A stretch of 64,000 bases of DNA from an uncultured Lachnospiraceae bacterium (GCA_900549665.1 URPH01000014.1:3732-67731), one strand, 5' to 3'; positions 25,873-35,386 are shown, numbered from the stretch's first letter. Notes: a model not told the origin generated them from the sequence alone. Numbers and translations are program-made.

Positions 25873-28005
25873 TTATATACGAAGTTTCACACTCTTCTTC
25901 CCGGTCAGTTCTTCTGTCCGCTCATCCGGCTGTCCGAAGCCCACATAAATATCCGCTCCGGTTCCGGTGTATACAGAATGCCCTTCCTCATTGACAACAG
26001 AAAATACTTTTACCGGGACTTCCAGTATCACAGTCTTTTCTTCTCCCGGTGCCAGGGCCACGCGTTTAAATGCTGCCAGTTTGGGATTGGGTACTTCATC
26101 AGAAGCCTCTACCTGCACATAGACCTGCAGCACATCCTCCGCCAAAAATCCTCCTCGATTTGCAACCCTAGTTTCAACACATACAATCTGTTCATTGCTT
26201 TGTTCTTTACTTTGCTCCTTGATCCGGGCATAGGTCACATCATCCGTCAATTTTGCATCAGTGACCTGTGTGTCCGCATAATTGAGTCCATATCCGAACG
26301 GATAAAGCGGAGCTTTTTCTACAAATCGGTAGGTCCTGTTTTTCATGGAATAATCGTCAAAGTCAGGCATTCCCTGTAAATCACGGTAAATCGTAACCGG
26401 CAGCTTTCCGGACGGTGAAACCTCTCCAAACAAAATGTCTGCAACGGCCTTTCCACCTCTGGCTCCCGGATACCATGTCTGTAAAACCGCATTTGCTTTT
26501 TCATCTGATAAATTCAGATCCATGGCGCTTCCTGCCATCATGCATACGATGAACGGAACACCCATTCCAGCAATAATCTCCAACAGTCTCTGCTGTGAAT
26601 CCGGAAGATGCAGATCCTGCTTGTCACCGGAGGCATATGCATTGCCGGTATCTCCTTCCTCACCTTCCAGACTTTCATCCAGTCCCAGACACAAAATAAC
26701 AAGGTCTGAATGTTCGGCAACCGTCATTGCCTCGGAAATACGATCATCCGCTTTTGCCAGCTTTTCAACCTGATCCAGAAACAGATGACAACCCTCAGAA
26801 TAAAGCACCCTGACATCGTCCCCTACATAGTCCTGAATACCCTCCAGCACGGTAACATATCGCGAAGCCGTACCATGATAATTGCCGATCAGTGCTGCTC
26901 GGGAATTGGCATTTGGTCCAATCACTCCGATTGTCTTTAATCTTTCTTTATTTAAAGGTAAAATACCATCATTTTTTAACAGGACAACACTCTTGTGTGC
27001 CGCCTCTACGGAAAGATCGATATGCTCCTTACACTCCACGACTTCATAGGGAATACTATCGTATTCCGTCTCGTCAAACATTCCCAGTAAAAACCGGGTG
27101 GTAAATAACCGAATTGCTGATTTTTGCAGCAGTTCTTTGGAAATCAGACCTTCCTCATATGCATTGAGGATTTTCTGATAGGTGCATCCACAGTTGACAT
27201 CACAGCCACGCTCCAATGCCAGCTTAACACTTTCTTCCGGCCGGCTTGTCACCTTGTGCTGCTCGTGAAAATCGCGGATAGCCCAGCAGTCTGAGACATA
27301 ATGGCCTTCAAAGCCCCATTGCTTTCTCAAAACCTCATCCATCAGATAGCTGTGTGCACAGCAGGGCTCGCCATTGGTTCTGTTGTACGCCCCCATTACA
27401 GCTTCAACCTGTCCTTCTTTGACGCAGGCCTCAAACTGCGGAAGATACGTCTCCCAGAGTTCCTTCATACTGACCTTTGCATCAAAAAAATGTCTTTTTT
27501 CCTCCGGTCCGGAATGTACGGCAAAATGCTTGGCACATGCTGCCGTGCGCAGATATTCTCCGTTCCCCTGCAGACCTTTGATAAATGCGACGCCCAGTCT
27601 GCCAATCAGGGTCGGATCTTCCCCATAGGTCTCATGTCCGCGCCCCCAGCGGGGATCGCGAAAGACATTGACGTTGGGCGACCAAAGTGTGATGCCTTTA
27701 TATATATCTCTGTCTTCATGTTTTTCGTTTTCATTATATTTGGCTCTTGCCTCTGTAGAAACAGCTTCTCCTATCTGAAAAAGCAACGCTTCATCAAAAG
27801 TTGCTCCCAATCCGATAGCCTGCGGAAATACGGTGGCCACACCGGCCCTTGCAACACCATGCAGGCCTTCATTCCACCAGTTATACTCAGGAATATCCAG
27901 CCTGGAAATCTCGTCTGCATCAAAACGCAGCTGAGATGCTAATTCTTCTATACTCATTTGTTCAACCAGTTCAGTTGCCTGTTTGATTGCCTCCTGTCTG
28001 TCCAT
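25873..28005 (-). CDS. GH3 beta-glycosidase (beta-glucosidase or beta-xylosidase)
   Basis: About 710 residues, no signal peptide, so it acts on imported oligosaccharides. The start is the ATG at 28005 with GGAGG 5 bases upstream (a TTG at 28017 also opens the frame). The N-terminal barrel has NWWNEGLHG, RDPRWGRGHETYGEDP and nucleophile Asp239 in HYVSDC; the second domain includes EGEEGDTGNAYASGDKQDL, and a C-terminal fibronectin-III-like domain follows. NEGLHGVAR with VSDCWAI is common in the xylosidase/arabinofuranosidase branch of GH3, so beta-xylosidase is at least as likely as beta-glucosidase. An AraC regulator gene is divergent. Confidence 0.93.
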   Translation of the reverse strand: MDRQEAIKQATELVEQMSIEELASQLRFDADEISRLDIPEYNWWNEGLHGVARAGVATVFPQAIGLGATFDEALLFQIGEAVSTEARAKYNENEKHEDRDIYKGITLWSPNVNVFRDPRWGRGHETYGEDPTLIGRLGVAFIKGLQGNGEYLRTAACAKHFAVHSGPEEKRHFFDAKVSMKELWETYLPQFEACVKEGQVEAVMGAYNRTNGEPCCAHSYLMDEVLRKQWGFEGHYVSDCWAIRDFHEQHKVTSRPEESVKLALERGCDVNCGCTYQKILNAYEEGLISKELLQKSAIRLFTTRFLLGMFDETEYDSIPYEVVECKEHIDLSVEAAHKSVVLLKNDGILPLNKERLKTIGVIGPNANSRAALIGNYHGTASRYVTVLEGIQDYVGDDVRVLYSEGCHLFLDQVEKLAKADDRISEAMTVAEHSDLVILCLGLDESLEGEEGDTGNAYASGDKQDLHLPDSQQRLLEIIAGMGVPFIVCMMAGSAMDLNLSDEKANAVLQTWYPGARGGKAVADILFGEVSPSGKLPVTIYRDLQGMPDFDDYSMKNRTYRFVEKAPLYPFGYGLNYADTQVTDAKLTDDVTYARIKEQSKEQSNEQIVCVETRVANRGGFLAEDVLQVYVQVEASDEVPNPKLAAFKRVALAPGEEKTVILEVPVKVFSVVNEEGHSVYTGTGADIYVGFGQPDERTEELTGKKSVKLRI

Positions 28006-28186
28006 ATTATCCTCCAAAAAAAGTATTCTATTATGAATGCTCCAATCATCCTATATAATTTCTGTCACATTATAACAATTTGATTATATCTGTTCCATTC
28101 ATACAATACTATACATATATTGCCCAGAGATATACATATTTTGCTATTATCTGAAAGAAAGCTCAGGATAACGAATCATATTTTTT

Positions 28187-28215
28187 TTGCATAACAGACA
28201 AAAATTGTTTATAAT
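28187..28215 (+). promoter_or_regulatory. Promoter of the AraC-family gene
   Basis: TTGCAT (28187-28192), a 17-base spacer and consensus TATAAT (28210-28215). The predicted start near 28222 lies 44 bases before the ATG. The divergent gap of about 260 bp also controls the GH3 gene. Confidence 0.8.
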
Positions 28216-28265
28216 AGATCATAGGGAATGTAAAAGGTTTTTAAAGGGTATAAAGGGGTACGCAA

Positions 28266-29210
28266 ATGATAAGGAATATTGATTTAGATAACATAAATTA
28301 TGAACAGCCGGTTCGTGGATTTATCGGAAGAGAGATTCAGAGCAACAATACCGAGATGGTTGATTTTGTACCGGAATCACATGTCCGGATATGGTACAAC
28401 ACCCAGTTAGAGGGCTATCCTTCACATCATCATTCAGCCGTCGAGATTCTTTTATGTATAAAGTCCGATTATATTGTCATTGCCAATAATGTTCACTATA
28501 CACTCCATCCGGGAGATATTATGATTATTCCTCCTCACACCATACACAAGCTTCTCTGTCCTGCTCCGGGCATACGCTTTGTTTTTCTGCTCAATCTGGA
28601 ATCATATACATCCTTTCAAGACTACAAGACCATGCAGCCGATGTTTTTAAATCCTCTGCTGCTCACGCCCGAAACAACACGTCACTACGAAACCCTGTAC
28701 AACAATTTTACAAAAATGATCGATGTTTACTTTAAAAATGAAATCTTCTGGGAAACGGACATCTTCTCTTTATTTTTTCAGAATATATCTATCTGTGCCA
28801 AGGAATACTTTGGTCCTCAGAATGAAGCCCATGCCTCCATTCCCGCAGATGTACAAAAAGAACATTATGATAAATTTTCCAATCTTCTGATCTATATTGA
28901 TGAGCATTATGGAGATGAACTCAATCTGGAAGTTATTGCATCCATGGTTGGTTTTTCCAAATTTCATTTCTCCAGATTGTTCAAACAGTATACAAATACG
29001 ACATTTTATGATTATCTGTGTAAGAAACGGATCACTATAGCGGAAAAAATGTTGACCCAAAACATACCGGTTACAACAATTGCATATCAGACGGGATTTA
29101 ACACTCCCTCCGCATTTTGCAGATGCTTCAAAAAATATACCGGCTACTCTCCTTCAGAATTTCGCAACAAAAGCGAACAGGAAAAAATCGAAGCGGACTT
29201 TCTTCATTAA
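28266..29210 (+). CDS. AraC-family transcription regulator with cupin sensor domain
   Basis: 314 residues. The N-terminal half is a cupin-like sugar-sensing domain (HHHSAVEILLCIKSDYI, HPGDIMIIPPHTIHKL). The C-terminal 100 residues hold two helix-turn-helix units (LEVIASMVGFSKFHFSRLFK and VTTIAYQTGFNTPSAFCRCF followed by KKYTGYSPSEFR). It is divergent from the GH3 gene and convergent with the third ABC importer, so it probably controls one or both in response to a plant oligosaccharide. Confidence 0.92.
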   Translation: MIRNIDLDNINYEQPVRGFIGREIQSNNTEMVDFVPESHVRIWYNTQLEGYPSHHHSAVEILLCIKSDYIVIANNVHYTLHPGDIMIIPPHTIHKLLCPAPGIRFVFLLNLESYTSFQDYKTMQPMFLNPLLLTPETTRHYETLYNNFTKMIDVYFKNEIFWETDIFSLFFQNISICAKEYFGPQNEAHASIPADVQKEHYDKFSNLLIYIDEHYGDELNLEVIASMVGFSKFHFSRLFKQYTNTTFYDYLCKKRITIAEKMLTQNIPVTTIAYQTGFNTPSAFCRCFKKYTGYSPSEFRNKSEQEKIEADFLH

Positions 29211-29229
29211 GAACGTCCGCTTCTTTTTA
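29190..29229. terminator. Terminator overlapping the 3' end of the AraC-family gene
   Basis: GAAGCGGAC pairs with GTCCGCTTC and is followed by TTTTT on the plus strand. The left arm lies inside the last codons of the regulator gene. Confidence 0.8.
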
Positions 29230-29239
29230 GGTATGAATA

Positions 29240-30082
29240 TTAACCCTTTACACCTCCAAGGGCAACACCCGCAATAATATATTTAGATAAAAGCAGGTAA
29301 ACAACAACCAGTGGCAATACTGTCATAGAAAGGCCCAGATATACAGAGCCATATTCTGTTTTATAAATATCACCTCTTAACAGACTGACCATGATCGGCA
29401 TAGTATACTTTTTCTGATCCGTTAAAAGAACCAACGGCGTAAACAGATTATTCCAGCTTGATACAAAGGAGAAAATTGCCTGCGTTGCAATTGCCGGTTT
29501 CATAATCGGTAATACAATACGGTTGAAGATCATAAATTCTCTGGCTCCGTCAATTCTTGCTGACTGGACAATTTCCATCGATAGCGTCGGCTGCAGATAC
29601 TGCCTCATAAAAAAGACCATCGTGGGGGATGCGATTGCAGGCAGTATCAGCATTGACAGGTGATTAGTCATTCCGATCTTGTATACCATCTGGTAAAAAC
29701 CAATCGTAGTAACCTGCGCCGGAATCATCATGATACACATGATGAAACTAAAAAACGGCTGCCGAAGCTTCCAGTTGTAAGCTACCAGTGCATAAGCTGT
29801 CAATGATGAGAAATATACAGCTAATGCGGTAGATCCGATAGAAATAATGAATGAATTTTTAAATCCGACCGCCGGATTGAAGCTCTTTCCCAAAAGGATT
29901 TTGAGATTGTTGAGCATGTATCCTGACGGGAGAAATGAAATTGCATGCTGCTGAATCTCTGTTGTTGATCTCGTGGAATTTATAAACATAATGTAAAATG
30001 GTGTAATACTGATAATAGCTAAGATAATACATACAATATAAATAACAACCTTAAGTTTGTTGGTTTCCTTATTCTTCAGCAT
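29240..30082 (-). CDS. Sugar ABC transporter permease, MalG/UgpE type (system 3)
   Basis: About 280 residues, six predicted membrane segments, EAA-loop variant VQSARIDGAREFMIFNRIVL. The ATG at 30082 is preferred because GGAGGTGG sits 6 bases upstream; it overlaps the preceding permease gene by 14 bp, showing coupled translation. The earlier in-frame codon at 30118 has no ribosome site. In most permeases the loop begins EAA; here Ser replaces the second position residue, as QSA. Confidence 0.9.
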   Translation of the reverse strand: MLKNKETNKLKVVIYIVCIILAIISITPFYIMFINSTRSTTEIQQHAISFLPSGYMLNNLKILLGKSFNPAVGFKNSFIISIGSTALAVYFSSLTAYALVAYNWKLRQPFFSFIMCIMMIPAQVTTIGFYQMVYKIGMTNHLSMLILPAIASPTMVFFMRQYLQPTLSMEIVQSARIDGAREFMIFNRIVLPIMKPAIATQAIFSFVSSWNNLFTPLVLLTDQKKYTMPIMVSLLRGDIYKTEYGSVYLGLSMTVLPLVVVYLLLSKYIIAGVALGGVKG

Positions 30083-31136
30083 CTGTATCCACCTCCTTAG
30101 CAGCAGTTTTCTCCACAACAGCCTGATCGCCTGCTTCTTTCTGTGCCTTTTCGATCAAAGCAATTTCTTTTTGTCTGCGTTTAAAGCTCTTTTCCTGCTG
30201 TCTTATTTGTCTGCGAATTGCAGCTTCATCCTTGTCATCCAGTATCATAAAGAGAATACCGGATAAAATTGCAATAATGATCAGCATAATCATACTTGCC
30301 GCAGCAGCCCTGTTGTACATATAACTTCCACTAAATGCCTGATTGTAAATAAATACATTGGTTGTCAATGTTGCATTGTCCGGTCCGCCAAGCAAGAATA
30401 ATTTGGGAATATCAAACATATTTAATCCACCAATCAAGCTGGTTACCAGAGTAAACAGTAAAATTGTTTTGATATTGGGGAGTGTCACATACCAGAAGGT
30501 CTGTGTCCGATTAGCACCATCTACTTCCGCTGCCTCAAAAATTTCAGGACTGATACCGAGTACACCGGATATCAGAGTGATCATCGTATATCCATACCAC
30601 ATCCAGGTCTGGATAAAGATAACAATTCCTCTTGCAATTGTCTTGTTGATCAACAAATTGACCGGCTTGTCAGTAAACCTAAGAGAAACCAGAATGTCAT
30701 TGACCGGTCCCATCGGATAGCCAAATAATGCATTAAATAAAATCGCTATTGTAGCTGCCGTAATAATATTGGGCATATAAAAGATAACTTTAAAGAAGCC
30801 CTGTCCGACAATCTTGCTTCGTTTATCCGTAAACCATGCCGTCAATAAAAGTGCCAGAAGAATCTGCGGTATAAAGTTTAACAGCCACATCACTACTGTA
30901 TTGGATAACGCCTGTTTAAAGGACGGATTTGTCAAAACTGTTTTGAAATTTCGGAACGGATCATCTGCCAGGAAATGAAAATTTGTCATTCCAAGTCCTT
31001 TAAGGTCTGTAAATCCGATAATTATGGTATATACAATAGGATATAAAGTAAATAACAGGAATGCCACAGCAAAAGGAATACTAAAAAAATACCCATATCT
31101 TGCATAACTAAGCTTTTTGTTTTTCACTTTTCTCAC
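30069..31136 (-). CDS. Sugar ABC transporter permease, MalF/UgpA type (system 3)
   Basis: 355 residues, six predicted membrane segments and EAA loop FEAAEVDGANRTQTFWYVTLP. A charged tail of about 60 residues (from RRQIRQQEKSFKRRQKEIAL to TDAEE) extends past the last membrane segment; copies 1 and 2 lack it. It could contact the ATPase or another cytoplasmic partner. It lies downstream of the binding-protein gene and an intercistronic hairpin. Confidence 0.9.
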   Translation of the reverse strand: MRKVKNKKLSYARYGYFFSIPFAVAFLLFTLYPIVYTIIIGFTDLKGLGMTNFHFLADDPFRNFKTVLTNPSFKQALSNTVVMWLLNFIPQILLALLLTAWFTDKRSKIVGQGFFKVIFYMPNIITAATIAILFNALFGYPMGPVNDILVSLRFTDKPVNLLINKTIARGIVIFIQTWMWYGYTMITLISGVLGISPEIFEAAEVDGANRTQTFWYVTLPNIKTILLFTLVTSLIGGLNMFDIPKLFLLGGPDNATLTTNVFIYNQAFSGSYMYNRAAAASMIMLIIIAILSGILFMILDDKDEAAIRRQIRQQEKSFKRRQKEIALIEKAQKEAGDQAVVEKTAAKEVDTDAEE

Positions 31137-31220
31137 CCTTCCTTCATGTTCATTATTATGATTTTAAAATAAACCTGTCTGACCTGTATCTGTCCGGACA
31201 GATATTTTCCCCGAGGTGGG

Positions 31221-31264
31221 GGTAAAAGAAAAGCAGGGCGAACAGGAAAATATCCGCCCTGCTT
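31221..31264 (-). terminator. Intercistronic terminator-like hairpin after binding-protein gene 3
   Basis: On the minus strand AAGCAGGGCG pairs with CGCCCTGCTT and is followed by TTCTTTTA. It is G/C-rich and well formed, so much transcription probably stops here, leaving extra binding-protein mRNA relative to the permeases. Confidence 0.8.
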
Positions 31265-31308
31265 ATTCTTTTATTGGGATATGTAATTTAAAGGAATTAC
31301 CATATTAA

Positions 31309-32718
31309 CTACTCAACAATTACATCCAGGTTGTCAGCTACCTGCTGTTTGAAATCGGCAAGTGCCTGATCCCGTGATTTCTCACCTGCTGTATACTGAC
31401 GTACCTGATCTCTCCAGTAAGTATTGATTGTTTCATCATACTGTGTCAGGTTTGTTCCTTTTGCGTAATCATTTGCCGGAACGAAAGCATCAAACATATT
31501 TTGTCCGCCTAAGAAATCCAATTCTCCGTTTGATTTGGACATTACAACACCGGATGCTACTGCATCTTTTGTACCGCCTTCACCGTTTAAAGTACCATTA
31601 GCCCATTTATACTGAAGACCATCTTCAGATGTATCCAATGTGATCCATTCGATAATGTCGCCTACAGCTTCGGCTTTTTCTGTATTCTTGTTGGCGAGTA
31701 CCCATGTACCACCCCAGAAGAAACCAATCGGAGGTGTACAAACAGCCCAGTCACCATATGTACCTTCACCAACTTTTTCTCCACCGCAGTTGGGAGCCAG
31801 TGTATAGTTGATCAACCATGCCGGTCCAAAGAAACCGAAGATAGGCTGATCGCCTTCACCCTTCATATCAGCAAACCATGCGTCCTGCCAGTCCTGTGTA
31901 TCATTGTGGTAACCATTATCTTTTAATTTTTTGGAAAGATCCAAAAATTCTTCTCTCTTAGGATCAATGTTTAATTTACCGTCTACAATCCATCCTTTAT
32001 CGGAACTGTTTTCAACTGCATGCCAGATATCTCCATCACCGGATACGATACCATAGCCTTTTGCTTTCAGCTCTGCTGCATCAAAGAATTTGTCCCATCC
32101 GGGTCCGATCTTGTCCTGTACAGTAGCCGGATCATCCGTTCCCCATACATCCTGAGCAATGGAGCGACGGTAGATAAATGCACCACCTGTTGCCTGATAT
32201 CCTAAACCTACCACCTTTCCGTCAGGGTTGGTTCCGATATCAACGGTATACTGTGCAATTTCCGCATCTTTGATTGCCTGATCCACATCGATGCCAAGAT
32301 CTTCATAGGAAGCTGCGTACTGTGCTGCATCACCCTGTGTGTATTTTAATACGAATGCAGCCTCCGCACAGTAAATATCCGGAGCATCTGAACCTCCTGA
32401 TGCAAGAGCCTGATCAAGGGCCGGCTGATAAGCACCGTCTGTTGTAGCAATAATCGTTGTATTGATTTCATAACCAAAATCCGGATGTGCTTCTATGTAC
32501 TTTTCAATCATGCCGGGAACCTCATCTGTAAATGCCCATACATTGATTACTTTGTCCGGATCCGCATTACTCTTTTTCCCTGTATCCTCGGCAGTTGTTG
32601 TAGTAGAGCTGTCAGATGTACCACTATCGGCAGAACCGGTAGAAGCATCGGATCCACAGCCAACCAAGAGACTTGAAACCATACATGCACATAAAACGCT
32701 GGCAACTAACTTTTTCAT
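31309..32718 (-). CDS. Sugar ABC transporter substrate-binding lipoprotein (system 3)
   Basis: 469 residues. Signal peptide with lipobox LVGC, then a Ser/Thr/Gly-rich linker (not the acidic linker of copies 1 and 2) and a family-1 solute-binding fold. Shared features with the other two include GGAFIYRRSIAQDVWGTDDP, FGFFGPAWL and FFWGGTW, so all three derive from one ancestor. First gene of a binding protein-permease-permease operon. Its neighbours are the GH3/AraC pair, which suggests a beta-linked oligosaccharide such as a xylo- or gluco-oligomer. No ATPase is encoded. Confidence 0.92.
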   Translation of the reverse strand: MKKLVASVLCACMVSSLLVGCGSDASTGSADSGTSDSSTTTTAEDTGKKSNADPDKVINVWAFTDEVPGMIEKYIEAHPDFGYEINTTIIATTDGAYQPALDQALASGGSDAPDIYCAEAAFVLKYTQGDAAQYAASYEDLGIDVDQAIKDAEIAQYTVDIGTNPDGKVVGLGYQATGGAFIYRRSIAQDVWGTDDPATVQDKIGPGWDKFFDAAELKAKGYGIVSGDGDIWHAVENSSDKGWIVDGKLNIDPKREEFLDLSKKLKDNGYHNDTQDWQDAWFADMKGEGDQPIFGFFGPAWLINYTLAPNCGGEKVGEGTYGDWAVCTPPIGFFWGGTWVLANKNTEKAEAVGDIIEWITLDTSEDGLQYKWANGTLNGEGGTKDAVASGVVMSKSNGELDFLGGQNMFDAFVPANDYAKGTNLTQYDETINTYWRDQVRQYTAGEKSRDQALADFKQQVADNLDVIVE

Positions 32719-33114
32719 ATTTATACCTCTCCTTCTTTTATTTGAATGATTAACGTTTATAACTGTCTGCTCTTCTAAACTTCGGCCTTGTTGAAGAATA
32801 ACATAATTTTATTATACATTTTTCCATTGCATATACTTTTCAATTTTTGCTTTTTGTTTATCAATTATTGCTAATATTTTGTTTTTATATTTTTTTCTTT
32901 TATTAATCATGTATAATGACAATAACAGGTTGTCGTCATATTCAACAAATATTGACCCGAATTGTGCTTATTCATATCAATTATGGCAAAGCGTTCTGAC
33001 CGGCACCGGTTGGCATTACTTGTTGGCATTCATCTTTAGCTGCATAATCCAGCCTACATATCCTGCCATTCATTTATTAACAATTACTTATAATTAAGGA
33101 AAGGATACATTTTC
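32719..33114. promoter_or_regulatory. Divergent promoter region between binding protein 3 and DUF624 gene
   Basis: About 400 bp without a gene. It is very A/T-rich from 32800 to 32930 and holds a TATAAT on each strand: one reading left near 32810 for the ABC operon, one reading right near 32909-32914 (ATGTATAATG) for the DUF624 gene. The -35 boxes are weak, suggesting activator control. The plus-strand leader would be about 200 bases; no known riboswitch was recognised in it. Confidence 0.5.
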
Positions 33115-33783
33115 ATGAACAAATTTTTTCGTCCCGAAAATCCGGTAATACGTTTTTTATCCTGTTTTTGCGATCTGATGTTTACCAATGCTTTATTTAT
33201 CATCTGCAGTATTCCGATTGTGACCATCGGTGCCTCCATCACAGCAATGTATCATGTCATGTTTGAATTGCAGGATGGTACAGAATCCTATATATACAAG
33301 ATGTTTTTTGAAGCCTTTAAGAGCAATTTTAAACAGGCTTCCTGTATCTGGCTTCCATTCCTTATACTCACAGCTTTTTTTACCGGAGACCTTTACGTTA
33401 TATATCATGTAATTGATTCCTCTTATTCCTGGATACAGTTTCCGGTCTGGTTTCTTTTGATCATAATATTCTGTATCCAGCTGTATGCATTTCCACAGAT
33501 TGCCAAATTCGAGACCGGATTGCACCGTCTGCTCAGCAATTCCATACTGTTAGCGGTAGGTAACTTTCCGACCACAATTTTCTTTACCGTTGTTCCAATC
33601 GGAATCCTATATTTTTCAGTACAGACCAGCAGACGCCTTGTAATAGCCGGAAGCCTTCTTTTATTTTTTGGCTTTGCTGCATTTGCCTATATTTATGCAT
33701 TATTTTTCAACCGCATTTTTGATCGTTGTATGCCCAAAAACGCTGAGCATGATACAAAAGACGATATAGAAAATTCTCTATAG
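33115..33783 (+). CDS. DUF624 / YesL-family membrane protein (copy 2)
   Basis: 222 residues, about five membrane segments, signature LFIICSIPIVTIGASITAMY. AAGGAAAGGA precedes the ATG. It is divergent from ABC system 3 and so repeats the DUF624-importer pairing seen at 5275-6066. It lacks the long charged tail of that copy, having only a short acidic end. Function unknown. Confidence 0.85.
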   Translation: MNKFFRPENPVIRFLSCFCDLMFTNALFIICSIPIVTIGASITAMYHVMFELQDGTESYIYKMFFEAFKSNFKQASCIWLPFLILTAFFTGDLYVIYHVIDSSYSWIQFPVWFLLIIIFCIQLYAFPQIAKFETGLHRLLSNSILLAVGNFPTTIFFTVVPIGILYFSVQTSRRLVIAGSLLLFFGFAAFAYIYALFFNRIFDRCMPKNAEHDTKDDIENSL

Positions 33784-33793
33784 TATACAAAAG

Positions 33794-33826
33794 AAGGTGC
33801 AGATATTTCTCTATTCTGCACCTTTT
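33794..33826. terminator. Bidirectional terminator
   Basis: AAGGTGCAGA and TCTGCACCTTTT form a clean stem with A/T tails, between the convergent DUF624 gene and the gene at 33880-34503. Confidence 0.88.
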
Positions 33827-33879
33827 ATTTCTGTCATTTACATCTAACAATATTCTATTTTTGAATATGATCTCTGATT

Positions 33880-34503
33880 TCACCGATTTACACAATGCAT
33901 CATAAAATCAATTGCAACCGTCTTATCCTCCAGATAGGAAGCAATTGCAAAGACCGGCGGCTTCTCCTCATATGCATCTACAAAAAGTTCTGACTTAAGA
34001 TAGACACCTGCTGCAATCTCTTTTCCTTCCATATTTTTGCAGATAAACAGGTCGTCCTGCAGTTCTTTAAGCTGCTCCTCTGTCAGCACATCATAAAGAT
34101 TGCAGTACGCATCTGCGGCTGCATAATCTCTAATCACCCATTCGGACGCGATCACTGCTTCACTTCTTTTACTGATAACCTCTGCCTGATATCTCTGGAT
34201 ACTTGCTGTTACCATGGAATCTGCTGCAATCTTTTCATCTACATTTTGCGGATGAACATAGCCACCCTCCAGCCGAAACGGTACTTTGGTCTTTCCTTCC
34301 TTTTGCAGTAAATCTGAATATACCGTCAGATATTCATCCACGCTGTATTCATCCTTACAATTGATCATGGAAATATAAACGGAGTTCTCTCTGTTTTCCT
34401 CCAAAAAACCCTGTATCGTAATAATTAAAAATATAACAATCAAAATGGGAATGATCACATACCACTTATAGTAATCCCAGAAATAACGCAGTTTCTTTTT
34501 CAT
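33880..34503 (-). CDS. Single-span membrane protein of unknown function
   Basis: 207 residues. A basic start (MKKKLRYFWDYYKWY) and one membrane segment (IIPILIVIFLIITIQGF) leave about 170 residues outside. That part is acidic and has no motif I recognise. A GGAAGGAAAA ribosome site precedes the ATG. The type, a tyrosine/tryptophan-rich N-terminus before one span, recurs near sugar importers and DUF624 genes in Lachnospiraceae, but no function can be assigned. Confidence 0.7.
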   Translation of the reverse strand: MKKKLRYFWDYYKWYVIIPILIVIFLIITIQGFLEENRENSVYISMINCKDEYSVDEYLTVYSDLLQKEGKTKVPFRLEGGYVHPQNVDEKIAADSMVTASIQRYQAEVISKRSEAVIASEWVIRDYAAADAYCNLYDVLTEEQLKELQDDLFICKNMEGKEIAAGVYLKSELFVDAYEEKPPVFAIASYLEDKTVAIDFMMHCVNR

Positions 34504-34632
34504 ATAAATTTTCCTTCCATCGCAGGACAGCCCAAGCCGGTCTGATTGTTATTATTATCATACTATATTGTGACAGATGATACATTACAAAAATTGCGGT
34601 CTTTATATCTTTCAATATTCTTTATTTGCCAT

Positions 34633-34688
34633 ATTCGAAATTCGCTGATTTACTGCGTAAATCGCTACTTTCTCATGTTTGGCGGGTC
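34633..34688 (+). repeat. MITE-like repeat fragment R2
   Basis: Contains only the core of the family: ATTCGAAATTCGCTGATTTA, the TACTGCGTAAAT hairpin, and CATGTTTGGCGGGTC. Both termini are missing. It ends 12 bp before the 3' end of trmO. Confidence 0.75.
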
Positions 34689-34699
34689 TTTCCATTTGC

Positions 34700-35377
34700 T
34701 TAAAGTAAGGTAACCTCACAGACAGTCAATACATTTCCACTGACCGTAAAACGGATATTATAGCCTTCATAAGAAAGCCCCCATATCCGGCTCTCGTCAT
34801 TGATAAATGCCGTCCTCGGATCCTGTTTCAAAAGTGCGATTACCGCAGATCTTATGGGAACCGGCAGTTTTTCCAGTAAGCTTTCCGGAAAATCCACCTC
34901 AAGCCGATGCTCAAATACATCACCGGCAAATCCCGAAAGGGCGTTCGGGTAACTATCGGCATACGGAAGATAAGGTTTGATATCAAAAACCGGTGTCTGA
35001 TCCAACATATCAACGCCCGATACCCGTAACATCATGCCTTTCTTTTCATCTTCCACAATTTCTTCCAGCTTTACCACGGACATCCCGATCGGATTGGGAC
35101 GGAATGGCGATCTGGTTGCAAATACCCCCATTCTCTTTTTGCCGCCAAGCCTTGGCGGTGTGACCGTCGCTGCCCAGTGTTCTTTCTGTGCCTTTGAAAA
35201 TTCCCACAATACCCAGATGTGGGAATAACCTTCCAATCCACGCAAGGCTTCTCTACTGCGGTATTCCGGTAAAAATTCGATTACCCCCTGTGCTTCGCGC
35301 ACCAGCCCGCTCTGCCTCGGAATACCAAATTTTTCAGAAAATCCGGTGTGGATGACCGCAATCTGTTTTATTTCCAT
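34700..35377 (-). CDS. trmO: tRNA (N6-threonylcarbamoyladenosine(37)-N6)-methyltransferase TrmO
   Basis: Cytoplasmic tRNA-modifying enzyme (formerly TsaA/YaeB) that adds a methyl group to t6A37 using S-adenosylmethionine. 225 residues. The family signature RSPFRPNPIG and the stretch FDIKPYLPYAD are both present, within the usual beta-barrel domain (about 1-135) and a C-terminal extension. It starts 9 bp after the CarD-like gene, so they are co-transcribed. Confidence 0.92.
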   Translation of the reverse strand: MEIKQIAVIHTGFSEKFGIPRQSGLVREAQGVIEFLPEYRSREALRGLEGYSHIWVLWEFSKAQKEHWAATVTPPRLGGKKRMGVFATRSPFRPNPIGMSVVKLEEIVEDEKKGMMLRVSGVDMLDQTPVFDIKPYLPYADSYPNALSGFAGDVFEHRLEVDFPESLLEKLPVPIRSAVIALLKQDPRTAFINDESRIWGLSYEGYNIRFTVSGNVLTVCEVTLL

Positions 35378-35386
35378 AAATCATCG

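Noticed and set aside
32879..33097. 72-codon plus-strand frame before the second DUF624 gene
   Set aside because: It begins in the A/T-rich promoter zone, lacks a ribosome site and shows no domain.
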